Source: Hydrogenoanaerobacterium sp032017025 (GTDB taxonomy: Bacteria > Bacillota > Clostridia > Oscillospirales > Ruminococcaceae). From it: a stretch of 64,000 nt of DNA. Below, piece after piece: positions 14,160 through 23,800 of this stretch. The translations under genes and the position numbers were made by a program. Under the pieces are notes generated by a model. It saw only the letters and a program-made list of their open reading frames with translations, had not been told where the DNA came from and made no database searches. Location of the stretch: positions 9,149 through 73,148 of the forward strand of contig NZ_DALZQO010000016.1 in NCBI RefSeq assembly GCF_032017025.1, in the 5' to 3' direction. Position 1 is the stretch's first letter; each line of letters starts with the position of its first letter.

Positions 14160-14768
14160 TTACAGACGGCACTTTTGAAGAAATAAGCGGATGTTGCCCT
14201 CTTCACTTTTTCTGTCTACACCATGGCGCCCCATGCGGTCGCATAAGCCCAGCAGCGCTATCTCTTCCACGTCGGTCTGTTCTTTCATCCCTTCAACATT
14301 GGCAAACGGCATAGAGCGAACCACAAACAAAATTTGCATATGCCACCGTACAAGCCCCACTACCTGCTCGATAAAGCTTTCATCCTCGGTAAATTCCTGC
14401 AAAAACTGCCGCGCCTTTACAGCGCCTACCTTATCGTGGTCGTAGGAGGTAACCCTGTCCCTTTTTTTCCTTGTCGTATCCGCCTTGCCAATGTCGTGTA
14501 GCAGCGCCGCCCACATCAATACATCGGGGTTTTTGCTCTGCTTTTTCACTTTTGCCGCCTCATCAATCACCAGCATAGTATGGTTCCATACGCTGCCCTC
14601 GGGGTGATGCTGAACAGACTGCGGGGTTTCTTTCAGCTTGCTGAGCATCGTAAACGGAAAAACAGAGAAAAACAAATCATCCTGAATTGCGTTAAAATAT
14701 TCAGAAGGCTGGGCATCTGTGAGCAGATGCTCATTTATCTGCTTGAACATCAAATGCTTTTCAATCAT
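14160..14768 (-). CDS. HD-domain metal-dependent phosphohydrolase
   Basis: This 202-residue protein carries an HD domain: H at HHPEGSVWNHT near residue 56, the HD pair in ALLHDIGK near residue 91, and a later Asp in GLCDRMGRHG near residue 180. The pattern is that of HD modules attached to tRNA nucleotidyltransferases and of free-standing HD phosphatases. The substrate cannot be told from sequence. Its ATG overlaps the TGA of the small upstream gene, which makes a two-gene unit. Confidence 0.8.
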   Translation of the reverse strand: MIEKHLMFKQINEHLLTDAQPSEYFNAIQDDLFFSVFPFTMLSKLKETPQSVQHHPEGSVWNHTMLVIDEAAKVKKQSKNPDVLMWAALLHDIGKADTTRKKRDRVTSYDHDKVGAVKARQFLQEFTEDESFIEQVVGLVRWHMQILFVVRSMPFANVEGMKEQTDVEEIALLGLCDRMGRHGVDRKSEEGNIRLFLQKCRL

Positions 14769-14914
14769 TTTTTGTTCTCTTCATTGGCATTGTTCAGCCC
14801 AAATACGGCTCTTGCACTCTCTGCCTGAGGGTCATGCTTAATATTCTTTGAATGGAACTTGCCATCTTCCTTTTTTCCATTCTTGGTGCTCTTCTTTTTG
14901 TTATCGGTGCTCAT
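14765..14914 (-). CDS. CPC_1213-like small basic protein
   Basis: This 49-residue protein is very lysine-rich at the start (MSTDNKKKSTKNGKK) and then carries KEDGKFHSKNIKHDPQAESA, the pattern I associate with the CPC_1213 family of small clostridial proteins of unknown function. The ATG follows GGAG, and its TGA overlaps the ATG of the HD gene (14765-14768). Family assignment is from memory of the motif. Confidence 0.6.
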   Translation of the reverse strand: MSTDNKKKSTKNGKKEDGKFHSKNIKHDPQAESARAVFGLNNANEENKK

Positions 14915-15010
14915 ATTCAATCTCCATTTCATTCATTTTTATTAGTTTATGAGTTTTAAACAGTTTTATGAAGATGGAATAATATTCAAATAGGCAGTTG
15001 AATGATACTG

Positions 15011-17116
15011 CTATAGACGTTTCGCCAGTTCGTCCAAATTGGTAAAAGGCGGGGTGCATGCATTGTTTTCACAGATGTAGTAAGCCGTTTTGCCGTCTTT
15101 CAGCCTATAATTTTCAATCAGCTCCACAAGCTGCTCCGTCTTACCGTCACCGGTAAGGTCTTTCACCAAAACAACCGTGTTGGGTAAAAAACGGCTGCGC
15201 AATATGCCCTGTAGTTTTTGTACATCTTCACTGTTTTCTGTAACACAAACAATTTCTTTGGTGGTGTAAAGGGCGGATATCATCGCCATCAGCGCAAAGC
15301 TGTACCCTGCGGGGTAATGCTCCATGCTGCCGGCCAAAAACTTGAGCTGTCTATGGGCAAGTTCCTCAAGCTGGGGCTTACCGGTCAGCTTTGCCAACCG
15401 AATAAGCACATACGCTGCAACCGAGTTGCCCGAAGGAATCGCACCGTCATAGGTCTCTTTGGGGCGCAGGATAAGATTTTCGCTGCCTGCACCGTAAAGA
15501 TAAAACCCACCGCTTTCTGCGTCGCTGAACAACTCTGAAATCTGCTGTGTGAGAAACAAAGCTTTTTCTAAATAGTTTGCTTCAAAGGTTGCCTCATAGA
15601 GGGTGAGTGCTGCCCATGCGGTAAAGGCATAATCGTCGAGATACCCACCGCCCGCCGATTCACCGTCGCGGTGGCGGACACACAGCCTGCCATCCTCGGT
15701 TGTCAGCATCTGCCTGTTAAACTCCATTGCTCTTTCTGCCGCCTCACGGTAACGTTGCGTTCCCAATACTTGATACGCCTTTGCGAATGCCACAATCATC
15801 AATGAATTCCAAGAGGTTAAAATTTTATCGTCTTTATGAAGTGCGGTGCGGGTGAGGCGGTATTCGTACACTTTTTTGCACAGGGCTTCAATTCTGTCAT
15901 CGGCTTTGTCATAAGCAGCGTTTTCTATGAGGTTTGGAATGCTGCTACCTTCAAAGTTACCCTTTGCGGTAATATCAAAATACTGGTTAAAATATGCTCC
16001 GTCCTCTTCTCCCAGCAGGTTGATGATCTCATCCGGTGTAAACACATAGTATTTTCCCTCAACCCCCTCACTATCTGCATCCTGTGCGCTGTAAAACCCG
16101 CCGTCTTCACTCGTCATTTCGCGCAGAACGTAGGTGAGTGTTTTTTCCGCAACCCGTCGGTACAGTTCATTCCCCGTCAGCTGATACGTCTCCAGGTAGG
16201 CGATGGCAAGCAGTGCATTGTCGTAAAGCATTTTTTCAAAATGGGGCACCAGCCAGCGCCGGTCGGTTGAATAACGCGAAAAACCAAACCCGATGTGATC
16301 AAACAGCCCGCCTTTGTACATCTGCTGCAGTGTTTTTTCCACCATAGATAAAGCAGACTTATCTTGTTCTAACGCACTGTAGCGAAGCAGAAACATCAGA
16401 TTGTGCGGTGTGGGGAATTTGGGCGCGCTGCCAAAACCGCCAAACCGCACATCAAAGCTTTTGGCAAACAGGCTTTCTGCTTGCTCGGTAAGCTCTTTTG
16501 AGAGCCTGCCCTCGCCCGTTTCCTGCTCTTGTTTTTTCATAATTCCGGTAATCTTTCCCGCAGAGTCAAGCAGCCTACCCTTATCCTGCCGCCACTGTGT
16601 CGCCACCGTCTGCAGAATATCGAGTATGCCCGGCATATTGTAGCGCGATCGTTTTGGAAAGTATGTGCCCGCAAAAAACGGTTTTTGCTCCGGTGTCATC
16701 AGAATTGTCATCGGCCAGCCGCCCGAGCCCGTGAGTGCCTGGCACACGTTCATATAAACCGAGTCGATATCGGGGCGCTCCTCTTTATCCACCTTGATTG
16801 CAATAAAATTACGGTTCAGCGCCTGCGCCACCTCATCATCTTCAAACGACTCCTGCTCCATGACATGGCACCAATGGCAGGTGCTGTAGCCAATGCTCAA
16901 AAAAATAGGTTTATCCTCCGCTTTGGCGTGGGCGAAGGCCTCTTCTCCCCAAGGGTACCAATCTACCGGATTGTAGGCATGTTGAAGGAGATAGGGGGAT
17001 TTTTCATGTATGAGTTTATTGGATTTTTTGTTTGAATTAGCCGTACTATCACTTCCTTCCAGAAACTGTTTGAGCCTAGTATACCCTGAAATAAAAAAGA
17101 TAGCAAAAATAGTCAT
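15011..17116 (-). CDS. DUF255 thioredoxin-fold protein (YyaL / SSP411 family)
   Basis: The 701-residue protein has the N-terminal thioredoxin-like DUF255 domain (NKLIHEKSPYLLQHAYNPVD, then GYSTCHWCHVM with a CxxC, then GGWPMTI and FFAGTYFP), followed by a long alpha/alpha-barrel resembling glycosidase or N-acylglucosamine epimerase folds (GGFGSAPKFPTPHN, HFEKMLYDNALL, LDDYAFTAWA). The family is widespread with no agreed substrate. A short hydrophobic stretch precedes the domain (TIFAIFFISGY), which could be a weak membrane anchor. AAGGA lies six bases before the ATG. Confidence 0.88.
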   Translation of the reverse strand: MTIFAIFFISGYTRLKQFLEGSDSTANSNKKSNKLIHEKSPYLLQHAYNPVDWYPWGEEAFAHAKAEDKPIFLSIGYSTCHWCHVMEQESFEDDEVAQALNRNFIAIKVDKEERPDIDSVYMNVCQALTGSGGWPMTILMTPEQKPFFAGTYFPKRSRYNMPGILDILQTVATQWRQDKGRLLDSAGKITGIMKKQEQETGEGRLSKELTEQAESLFAKSFDVRFGGFGSAPKFPTPHNLMFLLRYSALEQDKSALSMVEKTLQQMYKGGLFDHIGFGFSRYSTDRRWLVPHFEKMLYDNALLAIAYLETYQLTGNELYRRVAEKTLTYVLREMTSEDGGFYSAQDADSEGVEGKYYVFTPDEIINLLGEEDGAYFNQYFDITAKGNFEGSSIPNLIENAAYDKADDRIEALCKKVYEYRLTRTALHKDDKILTSWNSLMIVAFAKAYQVLGTQRYREAAERAMEFNRQMLTTEDGRLCVRHRDGESAGGGYLDDYAFTAWAALTLYEATFEANYLEKALFLTQQISELFSDAESGGFYLYGAGSENLILRPKETYDGAIPSGNSVAAYVLIRLAKLTGKPQLEELAHRQLKFLAGSMEHYPAGYSFALMAMISALYTTKEIVCVTENSEDVQKLQGILRSRFLPNTVVLVKDLTGDGKTEQLVELIENYRLKDGKTAYYICENNACTPPFTNLDELAKRL

Positions 17117-17218
17117 GCGAAGTCCTTAGCTTGACCGTTATTGAAAAAAGCCCCGCTTATAAAACAATTTTTTCTTGATACAATATATACTATTATAAAG
17201 CTTCAAAGGAGGCCATTT

Positions 17219-17452
17219 ATGAATCAAGGGCAGAAACAATTTTCAGATTATATTTTGAAAAGAGTAAAAGAGAACAAGATTGAGGAAGCGAGAGCATTGC
17301 TTGCAGAAAACTTTAGAAAACAGACCGAGGGCAGCTTTACACATGATGATATCGCACAGTTTGCTTCTAAAATAATTGCCTTGTTAAAACCAGATAAGAT
17401 AGAGGAAGTACAAGCGGTAATAGAGCAGTTTTCTGAACATTTTAGTCACTAA
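17219..17452 (+). CDS. Small helical protein, unknown function
   Basis: The ATG at 17219 follows AAAGGAGG by six bases and gives 77 residues. It is highly charged and helical throughout (QFSDYILKRVKENKIEEARA, then KPDKIEEVQAVIEQFSEHF). I do not recognise a family. An extended -10 (TGATACAAT, 17176-17184) lies about 40 bp upstream, so it is probably transcribed alone. The gene is divergent from the DUF255 gene. Confidence 0.65.
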   Translation: MNQGQKQFSDYILKRVKENKIEEARALLAENFRKQTEGSFTHDDIAQFASKIIALLKPDKIEEVQAVIEQFSEHFSH

Positions 17453-17500
17453 GCAGTAACTTTATATTGAACCATAAAGACCGATATTGTTTTACAAAAT

Positions 17501-17530
17501 AAGGGTGTATTCTGTTTAGAATACACCCTT
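17501..17530. terminator. Bidirectional hairpin between convergent genes
   Basis: AAGGGTGTATTC and GAATACACCCTT form a perfect 12-bp stem with a six-base loop. The leftward side has TTATTTTG and the rightward side is poorer in U. It separates the 77-residue gene from the GntR gene. Confidence 0.65.
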
Positions 17531-17585
17531 AGCATTTGTTTGGAGATAACTTCCACCCTGTAGTATCTCGCTTTTTTTGGTCTTG

Positions 17586-18230
17586 TTACCAGTTCAGCAG
17601 AACGCTGCCGAACCGGCTGATATCCTCTTTGAGTACTTTTACTGCCAGCTCTGAGTCTCGTGCACGGATGCACCTTATAATTTCAAGATGCCCTTCAATT
17701 CCCATAGAAAATTCAGTTTTGTGCCACTGGTTCCAGTGCATTTGTGCATAGGCTCTTGTTAGTATATTCATGCTCTCTTTCAGCTTATCGTAGATGTACT
17801 GGTTTTGAGCATAGGAATTCAGCCGCAGGTGAAACCGTATGTTGTTGTCCCAATGTTTCCAAATATCCACCTCTTGGGGGATGCTGCAGCACTGACGAGT
17901 ATATTGTTCCAACTCGTCAATTTCCTGATCCAACATTTTTTTTGCGGCTATTCGTACACATTCGCTTTCCAGTATCATCCTGTATTCAATAATATTCTGA
18001 ATATCTGTTTCGGTTATCCTCACAAGCTCATAGCCATAGCGGGGGATACTGCGCAGAATCCCCTCGTTGCACAGCTCTATCAGCGCATCTCTCACAGGTG
18101 ATTTGCTTACCTGATACTTTTCAATCAGCATCTTTTCGCTGATGATGGTATCTTGAGTGTAGTTCCCCTGCAAAATATCGCTCAGCACGGAGTTGTAGAT
18201 TTTATTTTTTAGGGAACCGCCCTGTGCCAT
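17586..18230 (-). CDS. GntR/FCD-family transcription regulator (distal copy)
   Basis: The 214-residue protein has an N-terminal winged helix (residues 8-70: ISEKMLIEKYQVSKSPVRDA, ELCNEGILRSIPRYGYELV) and a C-terminal FCD ligand domain with likely metal-binding residues. It is the last gene of the leftward operon starting at 26530. It is clearly paralogous to the regulator at 26850-27491: both share GSLK.KIY, VSKSPVR.ALIELCNEG, LRSIPRYGYE and the end region AYAQ..W..WHKTEF. FCD regulators usually sense the substrate or an intermediate of the pathway that they control. Confidence 0.88.
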   Translation of the reverse strand: MAQGGSLKNKIYNSVLSDILQGNYTQDTIISEKMLIEKYQVSKSPVRDALIELCNEGILRSIPRYGYELVRITETDIQNIIEYRMILESECVRIAAKKMLDQEIDELEQYTRQCCSIPQEVDIWKHWDNNIRFHLRLNSYAQNQYIYDKLKESMNILTRAYAQMHWNQWHKTEFSMGIEGHLEIIRCIRARDSELAVKVLKEDISRFGSVLLNW

Positions 18231-18272
18231 CCTGCTTCTCTCCTTGTCTGTCGCTGTACCGTCTCATTTCTG

Positions 18273-19541
18273 TCATTTGCCAATCATAATGTTGAGGATC
18301 TCGACATCGGTGGATTTCATACCCACTCTGCCCATTCTACCGAGGTTTTGGATCGTGTGCTCGACATCCCCTTGCACCAGACCCTCGCCCGGCTGAAATA
18401 CCCGGTCTTTTTTGGCCATCAAAAAGCCCATAATTCCCGCATCTACTGCGGATGCAATCTTGGCAGCGCAGGACGGTTTTGCACCGTCGCACACCATGCC
18501 ACCGATGTTGCCGATGGTATTGACGATGGTTTTTGAGATGTCCTCGTATCTGCCGCCGTGCAGGTAGGTGATGCCGCAGCCCGCCCCACAGCCTGCACTG
18601 GTTGCACCGCAGTAAGCCGAAAGGCTGCCGATGTATTTTTTCTGGTGAATGGAAATTAGGTTTGCAACCACCAACGCACGGTATAACTGCTCTTTGCTCG
18701 CGCCCAGCTCGTATGCGTACTCAATTACGGGCAGCGAAACGGTCATACCTTGGTTGCCGCTGCCGGAATTGATGACAACCGGCAGTGCACAGCCACTCAT
18801 GCGAGCGTCCGACCCGGCGGCACTTCTTGCACGTGCACGCACTCTAACATCATTGCCGTAAAATTCCAGCAGGGTTCTGCCCACCTCGGTGCCGTAGCTG
18901 TGTTTCAGCCCCTCATCCGCAATGGCAGTGTTCATCTCGATCTGGCGATCCAAAAGCTCACTGACATCGTCAATGCATACGGTATCGGCAAACTCAATAA
19001 TATCCTTTACGTTGAGCAGCGATTTGTCGCCCGTTTCAGCGGTATTTGAGATATCATCCTGTTTATAAATAACTTCGCCGTTTTTGGTAATTTTGGTAAT
19101 ATGCGTGTGTTTGGATTTGATTTCTACGGTCGCAGATTGTTCGCCCGCCCACGCTTTTGCAATGATATAGAGGTTTTCTACCCCTTCAATCAGGCTGCAT
19201 TTGCAGTAACCGTTTGCAACGAGTTGCTTTGTTTCTTCAATATGCTCGGGTGTAATCGACTGGAGCACCTCCAGGTTTTTATCTGCTCTGCCACCCACAA
19301 CGCCCAGCACCGCCGCAACATCAATGCCCTTTAAGCCACCGGAATTGGGTACTGTTACGCCTTTTACGTTTTTGATGATGTTGCCGCTGCAGGCCATCTC
19401 AATGGACTGCGGCCTGCAGCCCAGCACCTCACACACCTTGGCCGCTGCAAATGCAATTGCAATCGGCTCAGTGCATCCAAGTGCCGGTATCAGTTCACTT
19501 TTTAATATTGCCAAATAATGATTGTATGTGCTTTTATCCAT
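18273..19541 (-). CDS. cyuA: L-cysteine desulfidase / UPF0597 family
   Basis: The 422-residue protein has the signature of the iron-sulfur-dependent cysteine desulfidase (CyuA/YhaM) family: PALGCTEPIAIAFAAA near residue 20, SGNIIKNVKGV.VPNSGG near residue 50, GSGNQGMTVSLPV near residue 265, and the cysteine-rich CGATSAGCGAGCG and VCDGAKPSC motifs that hold the 4Fe-4S cluster. Known members split L-cysteine to pyruvate, ammonia and sulfide; related proteins act on serine. It lies 18 bp after dhaL and 42 bp before gntR in the operon. Cysteine as the true substrate fits the ATC-hydrolase-like gene at the head of the operon. Confidence 0.85.
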   Translation of the reverse strand: MDKSTYNHYLAILKSELIPALGCTEPIAIAFAAAKVCEVLGCRPQSIEMACSGNIIKNVKGVTVPNSGGLKGIDVAAVLGVVGGRADKNLEVLQSITPEHIEETKQLVANGYCKCSLIEGVENLYIIAKAWAGEQSATVEIKSKHTHITKITKNGEVIYKQDDISNTAETGDKSLLNVKDIIEFADTVCIDDVSELLDRQIEMNTAIADEGLKHSYGTEVGRTLLEFYGNDVRVRARARSAAGSDARMSGCALPVVINSGSGNQGMTVSLPVIEYAYELGASKEQLYRALVVANLISIHQKKYIGSLSAYCGATSAGCGAGCGITYLHGGRYEDISKTIVNTIGNIGGMVCDGAKPSCAAKIASAVDAGIMGFLMAKKDRVFQPGEGLVQGDVEHTIQNLGRMGRVGMKSTDVEILNIMIGK

Positions 19542-19559
19542 GTAACAATACGTCCTCTC

Positions 19560-20180
19560 TTACCTGCAGCAGCACTGGTATAGTCCTTCAAAGATTAGTT
19601 TGCCCACTACAGAGCCGCCGTCCAGCAAACCAATGCTTTTTTCTCCGTAATAAGCCGCCCTGCCATGCACCGATTTCATTGCTTTGGTACTTTCAGAGCC
19701 CGCTGCCGCTGCGTCATATGCTGCCTGAAACGCCGTCTTAGCATCTGCCGCGCTGTTTGCTTTTAGTGTTTCCACTGCGGGGCACAACGCATCCAGAATG
19801 GTTTTTTCACCCGGTTTGGATTTTGCCTTGTCCATAATTTTTTCAACCCCAGCACACAATGCTTCTGCTGTTTCGGCGAGGGTTGTCTCCTCTTTGCCCT
19901 TAAGCGCTTTTGCCATACCCATTAGGCCAAACGAGGTGATGGTGCCCAGCGAGGAGGGCGCAGCCTCGTTGAATACCGTGCTTGATTTCAGCAGCAGCTT
20001 GCCGAGGTCTTTTTCCTCGGCATCGGCGAGATAATCTGCCACAGCCTTATAGCCTCCGCTCATCGAAATTCCCAAATCTCCATCGCCGTTTTGCTGGTCA
20101 AGCTCAATCAGATAATCCTTGTTTTTCAGCATAATATCGCTGATGACAGCAAACGCTTCTTTTAACGTAGTTGCGTTCAT
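19560..20180 (-). CDS. dhaL: Dihydroxyacetone kinase subunit DhaL
   Basis: The 206-residue protein is a DhaL domain. The Mg-nucleotide-binding aspartates are in ELDQQNGDGDLGISMSGGY near residue 30, with APSSLGTITSFGLMG near residue 80 and SVHGRAAYYGEKSIG near residue 180. DhaL transfers phosphate to the hydroxyketone bound on DhaK. It lies 11 bp after dhaK. A DhaM phosphotransferase is not present in the window, so the phosphate source (PTS through a distant DhaM, or ATP) is open. Confidence 0.9.
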   Translation of the reverse strand: MNATTLKEAFAVISDIMLKNKDYLIELDQQNGDGDLGISMSGGYKAVADYLADAEEKDLGKLLLKSSTVFNEAAPSSLGTITSFGLMGMAKALKGKEETTLAETAEALCAGVEKIMDKAKSKPGEKTILDALCPAVETLKANSAADAKTAFQAAYDAAAAGSESTKAMKSVHGRAAYYGEKSIGLLDGGSVVGKLIFEGLYQCCCR

Positions 20181-20191
20181 TTTTCTTCCTC

Positions 20192-21199
20192 CTATTTGTT
20201 TGCGTTGGTGTAGAATGGTGTGGATGCGGGGCTTCTCAGCAGCTCTTTCAGCTGATCGTCCAGCTTGAGCACCGTAATGGAAAGACCCGCCATTTCCATG
20301 GAAGTTGCAAACTCGCCTACATGCGGCATATAAATGGTAACGCCCTTATCTGCGAGCAGGAGGTGCAGCTTGCGATAAACAATCAGCAGCTCTTCCAGCG
20401 GGGTTGCGCCCAACCCGTTCACCATAATCGAGACCTCGTCTCCCTTTTCCAGCGGCATATCGGCGAGAATTTTCTCCAAAACAGTCTGTGCAACCTCATC
20501 TGCGGTCATCATTTTACGAACCTCAATACCGCGCTCTCCGTGAATGCCCATACCAATCTCAATTTCATCATCATTGATTGAGAATGTGGGCTTACCCACC
20601 TCCGGTACAATGCAAGGAGAGAGTGCAACACCCATCGTTCTGGTGCAATCCAAAGCTTTTTGCGCTACCTGCGCAACCTCATCCAGGCTCATCATTTTTT
20701 CGGCTGCAGCACCGGCGAGCTTAAATGCATATACCATTCCGGCAACGCCTCTTCGTTTGTCCGCTGCCTCCTTGGGGCTGGACGCAACGTCATCCTTGAC
20801 GCGTACGGTTCTGGTTTCCACATCGTCAAATTCCACCAGCTCGCAGGCCATATCAAAGTTCATGTTGTCGCCGCCGTAGTTTCCGTACAGGCAAAGCACA
20901 CCGCTTCCGTAGTCGCACGCCTTAATCATGTCCGCCATCTTCTGCGACGAGGGGGATGCAAACACATTTCCCACTGCGCATCCATCCAACATGCCCTGCC
21001 CGACATAACCCAAGAATACAGGGAGATGCCCGCTTCCGCCTGCTGTTACAATACCTACCTTGCCCTTTTTCACGGGGTAGTTGGTGAGGATGACCCGTTT
21101 GTCCTCGTTTAAAAGCTTTACGCGGTCGCCATATGCAAAAAGAATGCCTTCTATCGTCTCATCCACAAAGTTTTCCGGTTTGTTGATAATCTTTCTCAT
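20192..21199 (-). CDS. dhaK: Dihydroxyacetone kinase subunit DhaK
   Basis: The 335-residue protein has the DhaK fold: INKPENFVDETIEGIL at the start, TAGGSGHLPVFLGYVG.GMLDG near residue 50, NYGGDNMNFDMA near residue 105, and the histidine that binds the keto-substrate covalently in GMGIHGERGI near residue 218. I choose ATG 21199 because GGAGG lies five bases upstream and the family starts there; an in-frame ATG 33 bp earlier lacks this. The natural substrate may be dihydroxyacetone or another short hydroxyketone made by the pathway. It follows livF by 90 bp. Confidence 0.9.
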   Translation of the reverse strand: MRKIINKPENFVDETIEGILFAYGDRVKLLNEDKRVILTNYPVKKGKVGIVTAGGSGHLPVFLGYVGQGMLDGCAVGNVFASPSSQKMADMIKACDYGSGVLCLYGNYGGDNMNFDMACELVEFDDVETRTVRVKDDVASSPKEAADKRRGVAGMVYAFKLAGAAAEKMMSLDEVAQVAQKALDCTRTMGVALSPCIVPEVGKPTFSINDDEIEIGMGIHGERGIEVRKMMTADEVAQTVLEKILADMPLEKGDEVSIMVNGLGATPLEELLIVYRKLHLLLADKGVTIYMPHVGEFATSMEMAGLSITVLKLDDQLKELLRSPASTPFYTNANK

Positions 21200-21289
21200 A
21201 GCTTCCTCCAATTTGCCCGAAAGCGCAGACAAAATTACACTGCTGTGTCATTTCGTACTGCGCACCGGGCTTGTTATTTTTATATGTGG

Positions 21290-22000
21290 TTATGCACCCA
21301 AATAGGCACGTTTTACCTCTGGGTTTTCCAACAGACTCTTTCCTTTTCCCTCAAGGATGACATTACCGGTTTCTAGCACGTAACCCCTATCGGCGATGGA
21401 AAGCGCCATAGACGCGTTTTGCTCGATGAGCAGCACGGTTTTGCCTTTTTCTCTGATTTTTAGAATCAGCTCAAAAATTTCTTCCACGACGATCGGTGCA
21501 AGCCCGAGCGAGGGCTCATCCAGCATGATGATGTCGGGTTCCATCATTAACCCTCTCGCAATCGCAAGCATCTGCTGCTCACCGCCCGAAAGGCTGCCGC
21601 CGCCCTGCGTTGCACGCTCTTTCAGCCTTGGAAAGAGCAGGTAGTTCTCTTCAATCAGCTCTGCTACCCTGTCTTTTTTCAGCGATGGATTGCCGAGCGT
21701 GCCCGCAATCAAATTCTCGTAAACCGTAAGCGCGGGGAATATCTTTCTGCCCTCGGGCACATGGCTCAGCCCCATTTTAACAATTTTATCGGGCGCTTTT
21801 CTGGTGATATCCTCGCCTTTAAAGGTGATTTTACCCCTTGCCTTCTCCACCAGACCGGAAATTGACATTAGTGTTGTGGTTTTGCCCGCGCCGTTACCGC
21901 CAATGAGGGTGATGATTTCGCCCTGGTTTACCTCAAGGTTTACGTTGGTGAGCGCGGTTATGTAGCCGTAGTTTACCGAAAGGTTTTCTATTTTAAGCAT
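21290..22000 (-). CDS. livF: Branched-chain amino acid-type ABC transporter ATPase LivF
   Basis: The 236-residue ATPase has Walker A GGNGAGKTT, signature LSGGEQQML, Walker B IIMLDEPSLGLAP and the H-loop region LLIEQNA. The short C-terminus and the 'VPEGRKIFPALTVYENL' motif mark LivF. It overlaps livG by 8 bp. With LivG it drives the LivHM permease. It is the last transporter gene of the operon, before dhaK. Confidence 0.93.
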   Translation of the reverse strand: MLKIENLSVNYGYITALTNVNLEVNQGEIITLIGGNGAGKTTTLMSISGLVEKARGKITFKGEDITRKAPDKIVKMGLSHVPEGRKIFPALTVYENLIAGTLGNPSLKKDRVAELIEENYLLFPRLKERATQGGGSLSGGEQQMLAIARGLMMEPDIIMLDEPSLGLAPIVVEEIFELILKIREKGKTVLLIEQNASMALSIADRGYVLETGNVILEGKGKSLLENPEVKRAYLGA

Positions 22001-22787
22001 TTACTTTAACCGCCTCTCCTGCAATGATTCCCTTGCCGAAATATGCCTCATGTACATGGCGGTCGGCCTTTACAACATCGGGCGTACCCTCGCAGATTTT
22101 CTGCCCAAAGTTGAGCACCAAAATGCGGTTGCAGGAGTTCATTACAAATTTCATATCGTGCTCAATCACCGCAATGGTGTATCCGTCATGATTCAGCTGT
22201 TTGATAAATTCCATCAGTGACTGTGTCTCCAGCGGGTTCATACCTGCCGCTGGCTCGTCGAGCAGAAGAATTTTCGGGTCAAGAGCGAGGGCTCTTGCAA
22301 TCTCAACCTTGCGCTGAATTCCATAAGCGAGGTTGCCCGCCATCGTATCCTTATACTCGGAAAGCCCTACCTTCTCCAAAATCTCAAGCCCTTTTTGCAC
22401 TGCAAACTCTTCGTCCTGCTGATAGGTTTTAGTATGCAGAATAGAGTCGAGCATTTTTGTTTTGGTGTGGATATGGAACCCGATTTTGACGTTTTCCAGA
22501 ACAGACATGTATTTGAACAGCTGAATGTTCTGGAAGGTTCTTGCCATTCCTTTTTTGGCGATCTGCTCGGAGTGCAGGGAGGAGATTTTTTCTCCATCCA
22601 GCCAGATTTCACCCTTGGTGGGCTGATAAATGCCGGAGCAGATGTTGAAAAAGGTGGTTTTTCCCGCACCGTTTGGGCCGATGATACCAAAAATATCACC
22701 CTTGTTGATGGACATATCCACGCCCTCAACCGCTTTCAAGCCCCCAAAGTATTTACAAACACCTTTTGCTTCCAGAAGAGCACTCAT
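21993..22787 (-). CDS. livG: Branched-chain amino acid-type ABC transporter ATPase LivG
   Basis: The 264-residue ATPase has Walker A GPNGAGKTT, MARTFQNIQLF typical of LivG, Walker B ILLLDEPAAGMNP and the H-loop VIEHDMKFVM. The C-terminal extension (CEGTPDVVKADRHVHEAYFG) is the LivG type. It overlaps livM by 4 bp (ATGA) and livF by 8 bp, so the four inner transport genes are strictly coupled. Confidence 0.93.
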   Translation of the reverse strand: MSALLEAKGVCKYFGGLKAVEGVDMSINKGDIFGIIGPNGAGKTTFFNICSGIYQPTKGEIWLDGEKISSLHSEQIAKKGMARTFQNIQLFKYMSVLENVKIGFHIHTKTKMLDSILHTKTYQQDEEFAVQKGLEILEKVGLSEYKDTMAGNLAYGIQRKVEIARALALDPKILLLDEPAAGMNPLETQSLMEFIKQLNHDGYTIAVIEHDMKFVMNSCNRILVLNFGQKICEGTPDVVKADRHVHEAYFGKGIIAGEAVKVNA

Positions 22788-23800
22788 GCGCGCACCTCCT
22801 CTTTCTTTTGTCTGACCGATTTTGGTTTGGTTATTTTACCGCCCGCCAGGATACTGTCGGAAGCGCCGACCAATCCCTGTGGTCTCCACCACATCATAAC
22901 TATAATGAGTATTGCGTAGGCAACCATTCTCCATTGGCCAACCGGTCTTAAAATCTCGGTTAAGAAGTTTACGATAACGGAACCGAAGATGGGCCCGACC
23001 AACGTACCTTGCCCGCCGATAATGACCATAGAGAGGATGTTAAAGCCCTCATCAAGGCTGAAGAAAGTGGAATCGATAAACCGCACATAGGGAGCATACG
23101 CCGCACCCACAACGCCCGCCCAGAAAGCGCCGTACATAAAGTTGAGTGCTTTGTACCGGGAGGTTTCAACTCCCAGCGATTTTGCTGCGAGCTCGTCCTC
23201 ACGAATCGACATCCAAGCCCTACCCAACCTAGATTTGATAACCCTGTTTGTAACAAACACAAACAGAACCGCAATTGCGAGAAAAATATAGTAATAGGTT
23301 TTGGAGTTTTTGATTTCGAGGCCGAAAAGCACAGGAACGGGAATCCCCTTAATGCCCATTGGGCCGCCGGTGAGCCATTCCCAGTTTAGCGCAATGAGGC
23401 GCACAATTTCTGAGAAGCCAAGGGTTACAATCGAAAGGTACATACCCTTCATCTTCAAGGTGGGCAGTGCAATCAGCAGGCCGATGATTGCCGTAACAAT
23501 ACCCGCAACCGGCAGCAGCAGCCAAAAGTTAAGCCCCAGCCTGGTTGCCAGAATTGCCTCACAGTAGGTGCCAATGCAGAAAAAGCCCGCATGACCGATA
23601 CAGGTCTGTCCGCTGTAGCCGTTAATCGCGTTCAGCGAGCCGGCGAGGGTCGCATACATCAGAATACGGCACATAATGCCCATAACGTAGCTTTTGGGGA
23701 AAAGCACCGGAACAAAAAGGAGAAGCACCAACAGTGCCAGCATACAGATGAGCTTATGCTTTTTATAAATTGCCTTGCATGTTTCAATTATTTCTGACAT
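22784..23800 (-). CDS. livM: ABC transporter permease LivM
   Basis: The 338-residue permease has about nine membrane segments and the LivM motifs NAINGYSGQTCIGHAGFFCIG near residue 60 and the cytosolic coupling loop SRLGRAWMSIREDELAAKSL near residue 205. Its ATG overlaps the livH stop. A charged C-terminal tail (KPKSVRQKKEEVRA) follows the last segment. Confidence 0.92.
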   Translation of the reverse strand: MSEIIETCKAIYKKHKLICMLALLVLLLFVPVLFPKSYVMGIMCRILMYATLAGSLNAINGYSGQTCIGHAGFFCIGTYCEAILATRLGLNFWLLLPVAGIVTAIIGLLIALPTLKMKGMYLSIVTLGFSEIVRLIALNWEWLTGGPMGIKGIPVPVLFGLEIKNSKTYYYIFLAIAVLFVFVTNRVIKSRLGRAWMSIREDELAAKSLGVETSRYKALNFMYGAFWAGVVGAAYAPYVRFIDSTFFSLDEGFNILSMVIIGGQGTLVGPIFGSVIVNFLTEILRPVGQWRMVAYAILIIVMMWWRPQGLVGASDSILAGGKITKPKSVRQKKEEVRA